This document shows positions 1 through 10,238 of a stretch of DNA of 24,152 nucleotides, in pieces. The DNA comes from Branchiostoma floridae (Eukaryota; Chordata; Leptocardii; Amphioxiformes; Branchiostomatidae), in contig NW_023365862.1 in assembly GCF_000003815.2 (NCBI RefSeq), positions 1-24,152 on the forward strand. The letters are read 5' to 3'. A model generated the notes under the pieces. That model was not told the origin of the DNA, did not search any database, and saw nothing but the letters and a program-made list of their open reading frames with translations. How positions within the stretch are numbered: the first letter of the stretch is position 1; every line of letters begins with the position of its first letter. The position numbers and the translations under genes are program-made.

Positions 1-301
1 AACACATTCTCAACTAAAACGAGAAATTCTCCATACGATATCTGCAGATTGCAGTCACCTATCTGCAGACTGCATATACCTATCTGCAGACTGCAGTCAC
101 CTATCTGCACATTGCAGTCACCTATCTGCACACCGCAGTCACCTATCTGCAGGTGCAGATAGGTATCTGCAGATTGCAGATACCTCACTGCAGACTGCAG
201 TCACCTATCTGCACACTACAGTAAATGTGCTAAGACTGCATACACCTATCTGTACACTGCAGTTACCTATCTGCAATCTCCATACAGGTGAATGCAATCA
301 G
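1..301 (+). repeat. Left arm of long inverted repeat, 21-bp minisatellite core
   Basis: This arm is the reverse complement of 18749-19049. By direct comparison there are 9 substitutions and no indels across the first 300 positions. It starts with about 40 bp of non-repetitive sequence (AACACATTCT at the edge). It then passes into units of about 21 bp built from CTGCAG and ACCTATCTGCA. At about 141-162 the unit orientation flips at a palindrome (CCTATCTGCA, GG, TGCAGATAGG). It ends at AATGCAATCAG, beyond which the two copies stop matching. The outer limit is unknown because the window begins inside the match. It could be the terminus of a very large transposable element or an independently inserted repeat copy. 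Confidence 0.9.
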
Positions 302-2454
302 AGTGCAGTCTATATGAATATAGTCTGACTGTATACTATGTTCACTATGAAAATAATAGAACACAGGGTCCTGTTAACCTGATATCTCATCACAGTGTAA
401 TTAGTACAGTTACTCAATCAGCGGCTCACGTGCTGAAGGCTCAAGACGTAGGGGAAAATTTCTTTGTTATCATGCTATTTCCTATATTTTGCCAGGCTCA
501 TTTCAAAGGACTTATTGTAATTTTGACACAAACACTTTGTCACTGCCTCATATAACAATGGCCAGTAATTTTTAGAACCTTTTAATGGCATCTCTCTCAG
601 TCCAATAGGATATTTTCAAGAGTTCGAGTAATGCCTACATGTACTAGTATGGCTGAGAGCGAGTCATAAAGTCAGATCAGACTAGACTTTGAATAAAAGA
701 ATGAAGGAATAAATGAACAGATGAATGATTGGTTTTAGTAGAACTGTCTGCAGTGGCTGCCATTTGCTAACTCAAGTGACCTCAATATGACAGCAATTGC
801 CCAGGTGCGGCCATCTGAGACTTTAGGTTTTGAACCACTTACACCGGGAAGGACCCTTACTCTTTTCAATTAGTAGGGCACGTTCTTTAAGTTGTCCCGC
901 AGTTTTGAACAGATTTCATTCAAAAGGTTTATCATAATTCACAAAAGTCCTACATGTAAGCTACATGTAAGTGGACTCTTTCCCCTATCTCCACTGGCTT
1001 GAAGTCTTGCCATTCACCAGTAGCTGACACCCCTGCTGGTTTAGCTGCTGCTTGGATTTACTTAAGGATTAGTGTGTAACATGGCATGGCTGATTGATTT
1101 GTATCAGTCCCATGTGAGTGATAATGGGACCCCACTTAGCCTCAGACAGAGAAAACCTTGCAGAAAACTGTCAGGCTGGTGGATGTACTTAGTAGACTCA
1201 AAAGTCATCACAAAACTACCTTATTGTTTTCTTATTGAAGAGTTGACCTTAAGCCTTTTTGTCCTCATACACAAAGTTGCCTTTTAATAACAGCATGTAC
1301 ACATGTACATGTATGCACACCTTGTACCATAGAGAAACAATAAATCTGTTATTTTCATTAGTATCTTTGGTCTGACTCTAAATAGGCTGAAGTGACTATT
1401 AAGTTTGATCTTTTACTATTTGTCATATTTGTCAGTCTGGCTGAAGATTGTCGAACAATAGATGGGTCTTTGTACTGTGGCTATTACATCTGTTTTGTGT
1501 TGACTGTCCAGCCTGCTTCAACCAGTCCACCAGGAAATATGATACAGTTCAGACTAGGTCACGTCTTTCTTAAACCTAAGGAAAGCAAACAGGTCAGGAA
1601 AAGGTCAACAAATGTTTTTAACCCTCAAAAATCATATTTTCTCACAAATATTCTAAGTAGGACATACTTATTGCAAATGTTGAATTCATGACATTGAAAT
1701 GATTTCTAAGAAGCAGAGTAGATTTACAAAATGTATGTTTCAGGAAAGTTGGTTTGGAAAAAATTGTCAAAATGAGCTTATTGTGTACACTTCCATGGTC
1801 AATGTTCTTCCTATAAAAGTATTCTTGTCATGTTTTGAACCTGGAGTTAGGATGTACTAAAAAATTTTTCCCTGGCTACAATCCCTTCCTATGGTGCACC
1901 AAACCATGTATAATTGATCTGCCTGTGATAAAATTCCCCAACTTTTCACTGGCTGCATGTCAGTCTCCACAGGGAAACTTTTAATAGTGGAGAAACTTGT
2001 GATCACAGAAAGAGAGTCTGCAAGGGGTCATTGTTTTGTGTCTCTTGTCATGTCACTGTGAAACTTTACTGCAAGCGTAATTCACTAATTGATATGAATT
2101 GTACGTGAAGCGTAATCAAAATTTCATTTATTAAAGTAAAGTAAATAAACTTAACTTGTCTACCAACAAACTTTACCCAAGAAAATGCATGAAATTGTGC
2201 CCCTTCAGCACTGGTCATAAGGAAATTATTTGCGGAAGCGTCACCCTAAAAACCATTACTTTCAAGCAGGGCTTTCAAGGTATATTGGAAGCCCAGGGGC
2301 TGAAAGACTGATCCTATAAGTATAACAAGTAGAGTTGATGTCTTTGGTCTATAGTCTATAACTTTTAAGTAACTAGTATGTAAAGTTATCTTATAAGTAT
2401 GTTGAATTTGTTGTTGCCTTTGCCAGGATTGACTTACTTATATCACCAAAAGCT
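302..2454. other. No gene recognised; A/T-rich, intron-like or intergenic DNA
   Basis: This stretch contains only short open frames (87, 71 and 99 codons) without recognisable motifs, codon bias or credible splice context. A small ACATGTACATGT-type alternating tract lies near 1293-1315. I see no RNA gene and no clear transposon end before 2455. Confidence 0.6.
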
Positions 2455-2523
2455 TACCCCGCCTGGGAGCCAGACAGGACCGGGTAGCTAGCGAGTTTTG
2501 TTCGGGGAGCCAAGCCACAATTA

Positions 2524-2598
2524 ACTGTCCCGTGTCACTAAGGCATTGTGGGAAGGATCAGTTATAACACAGCCCCACATGGCATTATTGGTGTCGCG
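2524..2598 (+). repeat. Left-end (L) subterminal repeat, copy 1
   Basis: A 75-bp stretch beginning ACTGTCCCGTGTCACTAAGG is repeated without a mismatch at 8661-8735. It is also related, in inverted orientation, to the right-end repeat at 9295-9362 (shared TCCCG, CACTAA, AGGAT, AGTTAT). It therefore behaves as part of the terminal inverted repeat of the 2455-9394 element. Confidence 0.9.
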
Positions 2599-3606
2599 CC
2601 TTGGAGACAGAAGGTCACACCATAACTGCTCCTGCCTTGTAGTGAGTTTTACGCGCGGATGTCACCTCAGTTAGCTGGGGTTAGAAGAGTAGAGCCACAG
2701 GAACGCATCCTTGCTACGGATGGAACGTCGAGCGGCTGTATTGATAAGTTTCTTGGTTTCGTCTTTCCACTGTTTTGAGGGTCAAGATGAGATGTTCCTG
2801 TCACTGGGACACCGATGGCCGGTTTTCCTCCTCCATACATCCCACTGCAAGGACCAGGAAATTGGGTTTCTTTGATGAGACATTTTCCCTATGTCCTGTG
2901 AGGTACAGTAACTTACCGATTCCAATTTTGATCTGTGGACATACATAGTGGATCACGGAGCAAGGAGTAACTTACTAAAGGCTCTCATACTGCCAGAGAT
3001 TGTGATCTGAGTCGTGTCAGAGTTGAAGATTTTCAACTGTTCTGTTGTTTCCCACATTACCTGCCTGTTGTTGACATGCATTGCGTTACCATTGTCTCCT
3101 GTGTACAACAATGTTTGCCTGCTAATAAGGAATACTTTTGTAGCAAGGTTTTAAGTTTGGCTCACAGAAGGTTTAAGGCCAACATGGGGGGCCTTGTTGC
3201 AAAGATGTGTGTATCTGGCTCTTATCTCAGATTGGAAGAGCACATATGTGGCACGTCAGGGGTGCCAGGGGTGATTCGTTTATAGTAAGTGAGGGACAAG
3301 CAGGGCATTCAGCTCAGAGTGTGCATTTTTCTATTGTACTCAAAGAGGGAAACATTTGTATACGTTTGTGTGATAATAGGAAAGGAGGCCATCTGATCAC
3401 TGCTATGGTGAAAAAGGAGTTGTTGTATGTGTTCCCTCAGATTTGCTATCGGTCAATTACAGTCGGCTACAGTTTGATCCATCTGTGATCCGTCGGTGAG
3501 GATTGAGTTTTGTGCCGTGATTGATAATGAGCCGTGTTTACTGTCATGTGCCAGGACCATTTTGGTGTGAGTGGTCCCAACCAAAGAGGAATAAAGATTT
3601 TCGGTA
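2599..3606. other. Element interior; no gene recognised
   Basis: Two short overlapping frames of 69 and 93 codons occur near 3076-3488. Neither shows a motif I recognise. The sequence has a mixed composition with G/T-rich stretches. Nothing further can be supported. Confidence 0.5.
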
Positions 3607-4500
3607 AAATCCTACCGGGGAAAGTTTGCGCTCCCCAACTGAAAGTGAATGTTTTTGCCTGGTATGAGCTTGGTGCTCCCCGAACAAACGTGAATGTTTA
3701 AAATATCGGGTATGAGCTTAATTGGTGCTCCCCGAACAAACGTGAATGTTTAAAATACCGAGTATGAGCTTAATTGGTGCTCCCCGAACATTTTGAATGT
3801 GAATGTGTAAACTTACCGGGTAGGAGCTTAATTGGTGCTCCCCGAACACTTTGAATGTGAATGTGTAAACTTACCGGGTAGGAGCTTAATTGGTGCTCCC
3901 CGAACACTTTGAATGTGAATGTGTAAACTTACCGGGTAGGAGCTTAATTGGTGCTCCCCGAACACTTTGAATGTGAATGTGTAAACTTACCGGGTAGGAG
4001 CTTAATTGGTGCTCCCCGAATACTTTGAATGTGAATGTGTAAACTTACCGGGTAGGAGCTTAATTGGTGCTCCCCGAACACTTTGGATGTGAATGTGTAA
4101 ACTTACCGGGTAGGAGCTTAATTGGTGCTCCCCGAACACTTTGGATGTGAATGTGTAAACTTACCGGGTAGGAGCTTAATTGGTGCTCCCCGAACACTTC
4201 GGATGTGAATGTGTAAACTTACCGGGTAGGAGCTTAATTGGTGCTCCCCGAACACTTCGGATGTGAATGTGTAAACTTACCGGGTAGGAGCTTAATTGGT
4301 GCTCCCCGAACACTTTGAATGTGAATGTGTAAACTTACCGGGTATGGGCTCGGTGCCCCCCGAACACAAGTGAATGTTTAAACTTACGTTTGGGCTTGGT
4401 GCCCCCCGAATAATCGAATTTTTAAACTGACCGAGTGGGAGTTTGGACTCCCTGTCCAAAAGTAAATGCAAACTTGGTTTAAACGTGCCGGGTAGAAGCC
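3607..4500 (+). repeat. 58-bp tandem repeat (minisatellite) array, about 15 units
   Basis: Copies of GTAAACTTACCGGGTAGGAG begin at 3807, 3865, 3923, 3981, 4039, 4097, 4155, 4213, 4271 and 4329, spaced exactly 58 bp. These core units differ by only one to three bases. Flanking units on both sides (3607-3806 and 4330-4500) are recognisable but diverged and of uneven length. Each unit contains an internal GGAGC/GCTCC inverted pair around TTAATTGGT. The profile of a homogenised core with decayed edges is typical of arrays evolving by unequal exchange or slippage. There is no coding potential. Confidence 0.95.
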
Positions 4501-7500
4501 GGGCGGCAAGCAGTGGACGACAGATTTGTTTCAGGTTTGCTTACAAACTTCCTGGCAGGACGGTCAAGTCCTCCCAGAAACTTGATCAATAACTTGGATG
4601 TACGAGTGGGCTAGTATTGTTTGTGTTTTCCGGAGATGTAACCCCGGCCAAGATGAAGAATGAAACAATGCGGTTGGGAGTTGGGACATGCAGGTGTTCT
4701 CATAGGTTTAAAAATTTGCAAATGGTCGGGCAGACGTTGTCACCCGAATACAGAATCGTGGACGCACGTTTAGTTTATGACACATCATTCAAGCTGTGTT
4801 TTCACAAACAGTACTGCTGAAATAAGAGAGAAAGAAAGGAAAAGAAAAAAGAAAAAAAAAGGAGAGAGACTTGATAGGATGCCCGAGCGAAGAGTATGAC
4901 CGCCATTGAATTCTCAGAGGGAAAATACATGGTATGCTAGGGTCTGCAACCCAGAAGATATCATATTGCAAACGGACGGGCAAAATACCCGGGAAAGCGT
5001 ACGGACTCAACTGACCGTAGACTTGCGGATGGAGATATACTACTATCGAGTACTAGGAACATGTGTGGCGGGCAAAGACGCTCGCCGGAGAGTGCAAACA
5101 TTTGATCTGATGTTGCGATAACATTGTAACAGACACTAACACACCGTTGTGTAGGTAATGTTCATGTCTTCCTACCCCTAACCTCTTCCTCGCCTCTCGC
5201 TGGTTCGTTCCGACTACTGAGTTCGGCCAGAGTGAGGTGGGGTCCATGAATGCATGCTTTCAAGAGTAATATACTAGTAGTGTACAAGTGTTAAGACATG
5301 TTATGTGGCGCATATTTTCAATGTGTTAACAAATAGATCAACCATCTGGAAGAAATGCTAACAAATCCCTGTGGAGACGAGATAAGACAGAAAGACAGTG
5401 CGAAGGGCTGATGAATCTGTGAGACAGCAGCATAATTGATCAAACTGTCAGGACATCTTTATTTGACAAGGTGTCAGCAGCCCATATGACAGATGAAGAG
5501 ACAAACAATAGGCAAGACAAGACAGGACCCCCACCCCCATGGTGATTTTGTGTTTTCAATAATGTTACATGTGGCACTTAGGCTGGGCAGATTTGCTGCA
5601 TGTGTGGACGACGATACCTTGTCATAGATAACGATGGTGAACAGTCGAGCTGTTGCATCCGGAATGAGCAGAGGCTCCGAAATGACAATCTTGGGCTAAC
5701 CAAAGTATTCGGACTGGGTAATGTTAGGTCCCTATACATGTGTATACCTGGAATGATGATATGTGTGGGTTTCCGTAGACTTGATTGAATGTAAGACTGG
5801 CAGACTCAAGTGTCCCGGCTGGACAGAGGTGACCACGGACCAGAAATAAACTTCTGGGTAGGATTTTTTATTTCTGAGAGTGTGACGCTAAATGGGTAAA
5901 CGAGCACAACGTATATCAACGGCGAATGTCATTCGAAGGTAGAGGGAGAAAACTGCCCAAACTATACATAAGTTGTATATATGTATATAGGACTGGTAAA
6001 TGTACCAACTATCAAACATTGAAGAGAGAGGGAGAGAAAAAAAAAAAGGTGTAATAGACTTCCATCCTCAAGTATAGGTCTGAGAGTAAACAAGGCTGGC
6101 AGCTAGTCGCATATGAAAAGCAATGTGTAACACGTCGACTCACGGTTATATAACCGGCTGTGTCAGCGCACCTCGAGCTTGGACCTACAGACATTGGTAC
6201 ATTACGCGCAAGGGTCAAACACCAGCTACCAAAGCTCTGGCGTGGCGGCAAGGTCCCCAGATCGTTCGGGAACATATTCATTACAGGGCCCTCCTTCCCA
6301 GGATCGGCCAGGTGTTGAGATGGCTTCTCCCACAGGGGTGGTAATTCTAACAATTTGGTGGAAATTCTTGCGGAAAGATGGCAATGACAGGAGTTGAGGG
6401 AGATATAAAAACGGTGAGAAATACCCGCCTCGAGTCGAGAGACAGTGAGAATCACTTTTCTGGGAAGAGACTTCACTTATCACCCGTACAATATTCAACA
6501 AAAGGCTAGGATGGGAAAAACCTCAAACTCATTGACTCATTGGTCAACTTTTTCATTGGGGGAACAAGAGGAGCACACATTATAGACCAAAACATTTGGC
6601 CTGTAGGGTGGCTGCTGTAGGGGGCTGTTCGTGAGTCCTATTAAACATGTTAAATGTTGGCGGAGAGCGGTGTCTGTTCAAGAAATGAGAGCATTTCGGT
6701 TTAGACTGGTTTCTTGATGTTGAAGGAAAATACGAAGGCGAGAGATGTCATGCCTATATCACCGCATTGATAGAAAACACAAGACAAAGAATCAAAACAC
6801 ATCTGGGACACACCGGCATAGGCCACCATAAAACACACGACTCGATAGCACAACAGGCATGACAAGAGGGAAGCAAGGCAATAAGACTTTCCTATTCCTC
6901 ATTGATGGGGACTACATCCGGTGTCATGTTGACAGAAGCGCCGAAGTGATTCCACCAGCAAGGCGCACGCGAGGTACGGTGCTGTGGTTGGTGTATGAGT
7001 CGAAACTGGTCAGGGAATGGTTGGTGCAATTACAGTAGATTAGCCCTGAATCTCACCATTCATGAAACTCATGTTGAGCAGAGTGGTGGAACAAGCAAAC
7101 ACAAACTTCGAGCACACAGACGCCTGGTACTTGATCATTGGTGAAGGTATAGGCCGGAAAACGGGCGGTATTTAGGGGTCGGTCCCGTATATCAGCCCTT
7201 CCAAGCCTCACAGCGGCACAAAGAAAAGAAAAAAAAACAAAAAACAAGGTCGGAATATTTTCATTAGAGATAAGAGTTTTATATCAAGAGCAGAGCAAGG
7301 TATGGAGGAAGAACAGACAGCTGCCGTAAGTCACGTGACGGAGGTGTCTACCGGAATCAATTTGACTGGTCGTAAATGTGTGGTACACCTTTACTTTGTG
7401 CACACATAGAAAGAAAAGAAAAAAAAAATGTCGATTGCTGTTACAAACGACAAACGGGCCTTCAGTCAAAGACGGACCGGTCATTTCTTTTCAAACACAG

Positions 7501-8359
7501 CCAAAATAGCCACAATTGCTCTTTCTAAAATCTGTGTCGTAGGAAAGAAGCTGATTGACGGTTGTCAGACTCTGGGGGAATAGAACTTGCAAGCAAGGGT
7601 TGATAAGCAGGTCAGGTGTAGTAGTACAACGGCTGGCAACTTGGAGGTAACGTAGTGAAGAAGCCGACCGAATATGTCGTCTTTGTGACACTAGCATGGT
7701 CTTTGTGACAAAACTGGCATGGACATGCCAGCAAGTGTACTACAGAGATGTTGAAAGAGATAAGAAGAAAGGAGGGACATGCTAATCCATAATAATCTTC
7801 CACTGCGAGTGTAGATCTCCACTAAACATGAAATACATCACTAGAATTGGCTTACAAGGCACGTGCCCAACGAACACAGAGTACAAAGGCCGAAAACAAA
7901 TCTAGATGAGCCACAACGGGTGGAACAGTCTAACCCCCATGATCGAGAGAGACCGGACCCACGTTTGATATCACCTACAGCCGGACAGAACCTAGCTGAC
8001 ACACATGACGGATGGACAACATCCCGGCCAGCAAGGGTGTGGAAACAAGACAGGACACAGAAACAAGACAGGACACGAGGTTTCATATAACAACAGATGT
8101 AAAGAACACATCGGGTAACACATATAAGAATATCTGGGGGGTACGACATGGGGGCACCAGTCGGCACATATGGAGAAGAAACAACCCAATGTGTAAGTAC
8201 GCGTACATGGACATTCGTGTTATGCTGAGATCCACGATCAGCGAGATCCGAGGGAGAAAAGTAAATCAGCGAGAGGCGAGGGAGAGAAGTACAAAGGGGT
8301 AGGAAGACAGTAGAAGTGAAAAGGGTTAGGAAGACAGATAGATAGAAGAGGAAGAGTAA
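4501..8359. other. Element interior with A/G-rich tracts; no gene recognised
   Basis: This 3.9-kb stretch contains purine-rich low-complexity runs (4824-4870, 6024-6048, 7222-7243, 7411-7428, 8253-8355) and short open frames up to 181 codons (minus strand, 7841-8386). Those frames have no recognisable domain, and the longest runs into the neighbouring MITE and the purine tract. Small internal structures are present: a hairpin CAGAAATAAA/TTTATTTCTG at about 5841-5875, an 18-bp direct repeat (GAAACAAGACAGGACAC) at 8041-8075, and an inverted pair at 5166-5203/8266-8308. Confidence 0.5.
5166..5203 (-). repeat. Short inverted repeat, paired with 8266-8308
   Basis: The reverse complement reads CCAGCGAGAGGCGAGG and ends GGGGTAGGAAGAC. 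The partner on the plus strand has TCAGCGAGAGGCGAGG and ends GGGGTAGGAAGAC, with a few differences between. The two arms lie about 3.1 kb apart inside the 2455-9394 element. Confidence 0.7.
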
Positions 8360-8361
8360 TA

Positions 8362-8528
8362 CAGTAGAAGCCAATGAATTGCACACCCCATCTGCCAGCG
8401 TATTTCGGGCAGTTATCTGGGGCGGGGCAACAACGCCAAGTTTTTCAGCTGGACCGTATACGTACCGGTTTGGGATCCCGTAACAGAAGTGTGCAGTAAT
8501 TCGTGGAGCAATTAACTGGCTTCTACTG
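8362..8528. mobile_element. 167-bp MITE with TA target duplication (pogo/Tc1-mariner-like)
   Basis: The element starts CAGTAGAAGCCA and ends with the inverse TGGCTTCTACTG after one gap, flanked on both sides by TA (8360-8361 and 8529-8530). Matching extends inward with gaps through AATTGC and GCACAC. A TA duplication and a CAGT start are established features of Tc1/mariner/pogo-type elements. The element is far too short to encode a transposase, so it is non-autonomous. Confidence 0.7.
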
Positions 8529-8599
8529 TATTGTGAGTATTGGAAGAATGGGTATAGAGAATGACATTTAGGAGCGTCTGATAGGGCGATAGGGTGGAG

Positions 8600-8667
8600 C
8601 CCCGGTCATTACCAACCATAACTTATCCTGAACAGAAGGCATTAGTGCTCGGGATTTGGTACTGTCC
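8600..8667 (+). repeat. Right-end (R) subterminal repeat, internal copy
   Basis: This 68-bp stretch is identical to 9295-9362, the right end of the surrounding element. It overlaps the following left-end repeat by 7 bp (ACTGTCC). The outermost terminal sequence present at 9363-9394 is missing here. Confidence 0.9.
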
Positions 8668-8735
8668 CGTGTCACTAAGGCATTGTGGGAAGGATCAGTT
8701 ATAACACAGCCCCACATGGCATTATTGGTGTCGCG
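8661..8735 (+). repeat. Left-end (L) subterminal repeat, internal copy
   Basis: This is an exact 75-bp copy of 2524-2598. It is fused directly to the internal R repeat, so 8600-8735 is an R-to-L junction and an imperfect inverted repeat. The outer left terminus found at 2455-2523 is absent. Confidence 0.9.
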
Positions 8736-9294
8736 GGGCAGGGATTGGAGGTGAGCCATAGTGCGAGATGGGGGGTTACATGCAGTCCAGTTGGAGGTCA
8801 GAATTGTTTATTGTTAAAAAAAAAAAAAAAAAAAAAAAATTTAAAAAAAAGGCCCTTCATTGCCTGGATTTCCAGGTCAACAGTAGGTTAAATTAACAGA
8901 AAAATTGACTGGAAGTTCATTGCGAAGGAGTTTGAGAACAAATTTTCAGTGGACTGGTCCATTGAATTAGTGTGGTGTCCGTTCAAAGCTTGCAAGTGAG
9001 CATTAATATAACTAAACTATACCGTTGCCGTTTTGGTCAATTTAGACAAGTCCACGCTACAAGTGATTAGTTTGTATGTCTTCTTATAGAAATCTGAATA
9101 GCAACTGGTGTGATATCAGGGTATGAGATAGCCAGCTGTGCCATAGGAAGGATTTACCGACAGCGCCTAGCTTCAGATCAAGGATCAGATTTAGCGATTT
9201 GTTGTGCTTAAGAAACTCGAAAAGAAGAAAAAAAAAAAAAGCAGATGACATCCGCGCGTAGCACTTTGCTTCTGTTCAGGCCTCGACCGAAGCC
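8736..9294. other. Segment between internal L repeat and terminal R repeat
   Basis: About 560 bp with a long A-run at 8816-8850 and a second A-run at 9229-9240. An inverted copy of ACGCGCGGATGTCA lies near 9245-9258, matching the left arm at 2651-2664. No coding region is seen. Confidence 0.5.
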
Positions 9295-9362
9295 CCCCGG
9301 TCATTACCAACCATAACTTATCCTGAACAGAAGGCATTAGTGCTCGGGATTTGGTACTGTCC
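9295..9362 (+). repeat. Right-end (R) subterminal repeat, terminal copy
   Basis: Identical over 68 bp to 8600-8667. Its reverse complement is a diverged relative of the L repeat. It is followed by the outer terminal sequence TAGCTGCCCTATCC and then the CCAGGGTA end. Confidence 0.9.
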
Positions 9363-9394
9363 TAGCTGCCCTATCCTGGCTGGCCCCCAGGGTA

Positions 9395-10238
9395 CCTGGG
9401 CAACCTCAAAGAGTTCTGCTCAGATGATGTACAGAGTAAAAATGCATTTGTGCAGATAGTATTATTGCGTTGTGAAAGGAAATTCTTGTTAAAAGAAAAA
9501 TGTCCTTAAAAAAAATACTGTACAAGTTATCTGAGTCAGTCACACATGTTTGAACCAAGGCTCCTTGTTTGAACAAACTGAGGGCACCTATACTGAAATA
9601 TGATATGGTGACATGTGGCCACCTTACGGTGACCCCAGTTATACCCAGTGCCTGCCTGAGCTTGTGCCAGCATGTGGGAGAATACCACACCTCCCATGTG
9701 GGACTGGTCAGTGTAAGGGTCTTTGTTCTGGGGGAAGGCTGGTAGTGACTTCTCCCTTTCACAGATGGAAGAAAAAGATACTGCATGAGAGCTGCACAGT
9801 GCCCCTTGAATAGAATTAATATATGTAGAATTTACCTTTTATCCATCACTTAAATTGGACAAAGATTGAAGGCAAAATTGTTTAAACAAATTTCCACAGA
9901 TTATAAGTTAACTCAAACCCTAAATTAAAGCTGACCTTTAGATGGATTCTTAACTCCTCATCAAGAAAGAGAAAAAAGAAATTTTCCTTTGGAATGATGA
10001 ATGTTTGTGCCTCCTTTATACTTCTAGTATTCTTTTTATAATAAGTTCCTTGATCTTTAGACTCTTCATTATGAAGATTCCCTCTATGGTCCTTTAAATG
10101 TAAGTGGAAGTCTTTTTCATCTTTAGTTGTCTTAAACAATACTGACCAGTCCTATGTATGTTTGCCCTACTTTGTACCAGTTTTACAAATGTTGTGCAAT
10201 TGACTTTGACTTGAGTTGTTATCCAGTATCCACCCTTT
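9395..10238. other. No gene recognised
   Basis: Open frames of 126 codons (minus strand, 9406-9786) and 85 codons (minus strand, 9882-10139) are present but show no recognisable motif and have the composition of translated non-coding DNA. From about 9830 the sequence is A/T-rich and intron-like. Confidence 0.5.

Larger units (their letters stand above)
2455..9394. mobile_element. About 6.9-kb DNA element with long diverged terminal inverted repeats
   Basis: The left end reads TACCCCGCCTGGGAGCCAG. The reverse complement of the right end reads TACCCTGGGGGCCAGCCAGG, then AGCTAG as on the left. Going inward, both ends carry in the same order a related block (TCCCG, CACTAA, AGGAT, AGTTAT) and then ACGCGCGGATGTCA (2651-2664 and, reversed, 9245-9258). 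The terminal repeats are therefore collinear over about 150-200 bp but diverged. No transposase or other coding region is visible inside. The interior holds a 58-bp tandem array, A/G-rich tracts, a MITE and an internal duplicate of the ends. No convincing target-site duplication was found, so the boundaries are uncertain by about 15 bp and the superfamily is not assigned. Confidence 0.6.

Noticed and set aside
3607-4500. Regularly spaced repeats resembling a CRISPR array
   Set aside because: Units are contiguous 58-bp tandem copies without unique spacers, and the context is eukaryotic.
6012-6476. 154-codon minus-strand open frame
   Set aside because: No recognisable motif. Overlapping frames of similar size exist on both strands, as expected for GC-balanced non-coding DNA.
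7841-8386. 181-codon minus-strand open frame
   Set aside because: It translates purine-rich tracts and crosses into the MITE at 8362. It shows no domain and has no gene-like context.
9406-9813. Overlapping frames of 126 codons (minus) and 66 codons (plus)
   Set aside because: No motif, no splice context, and both strands are equally open, so this is likely chance.
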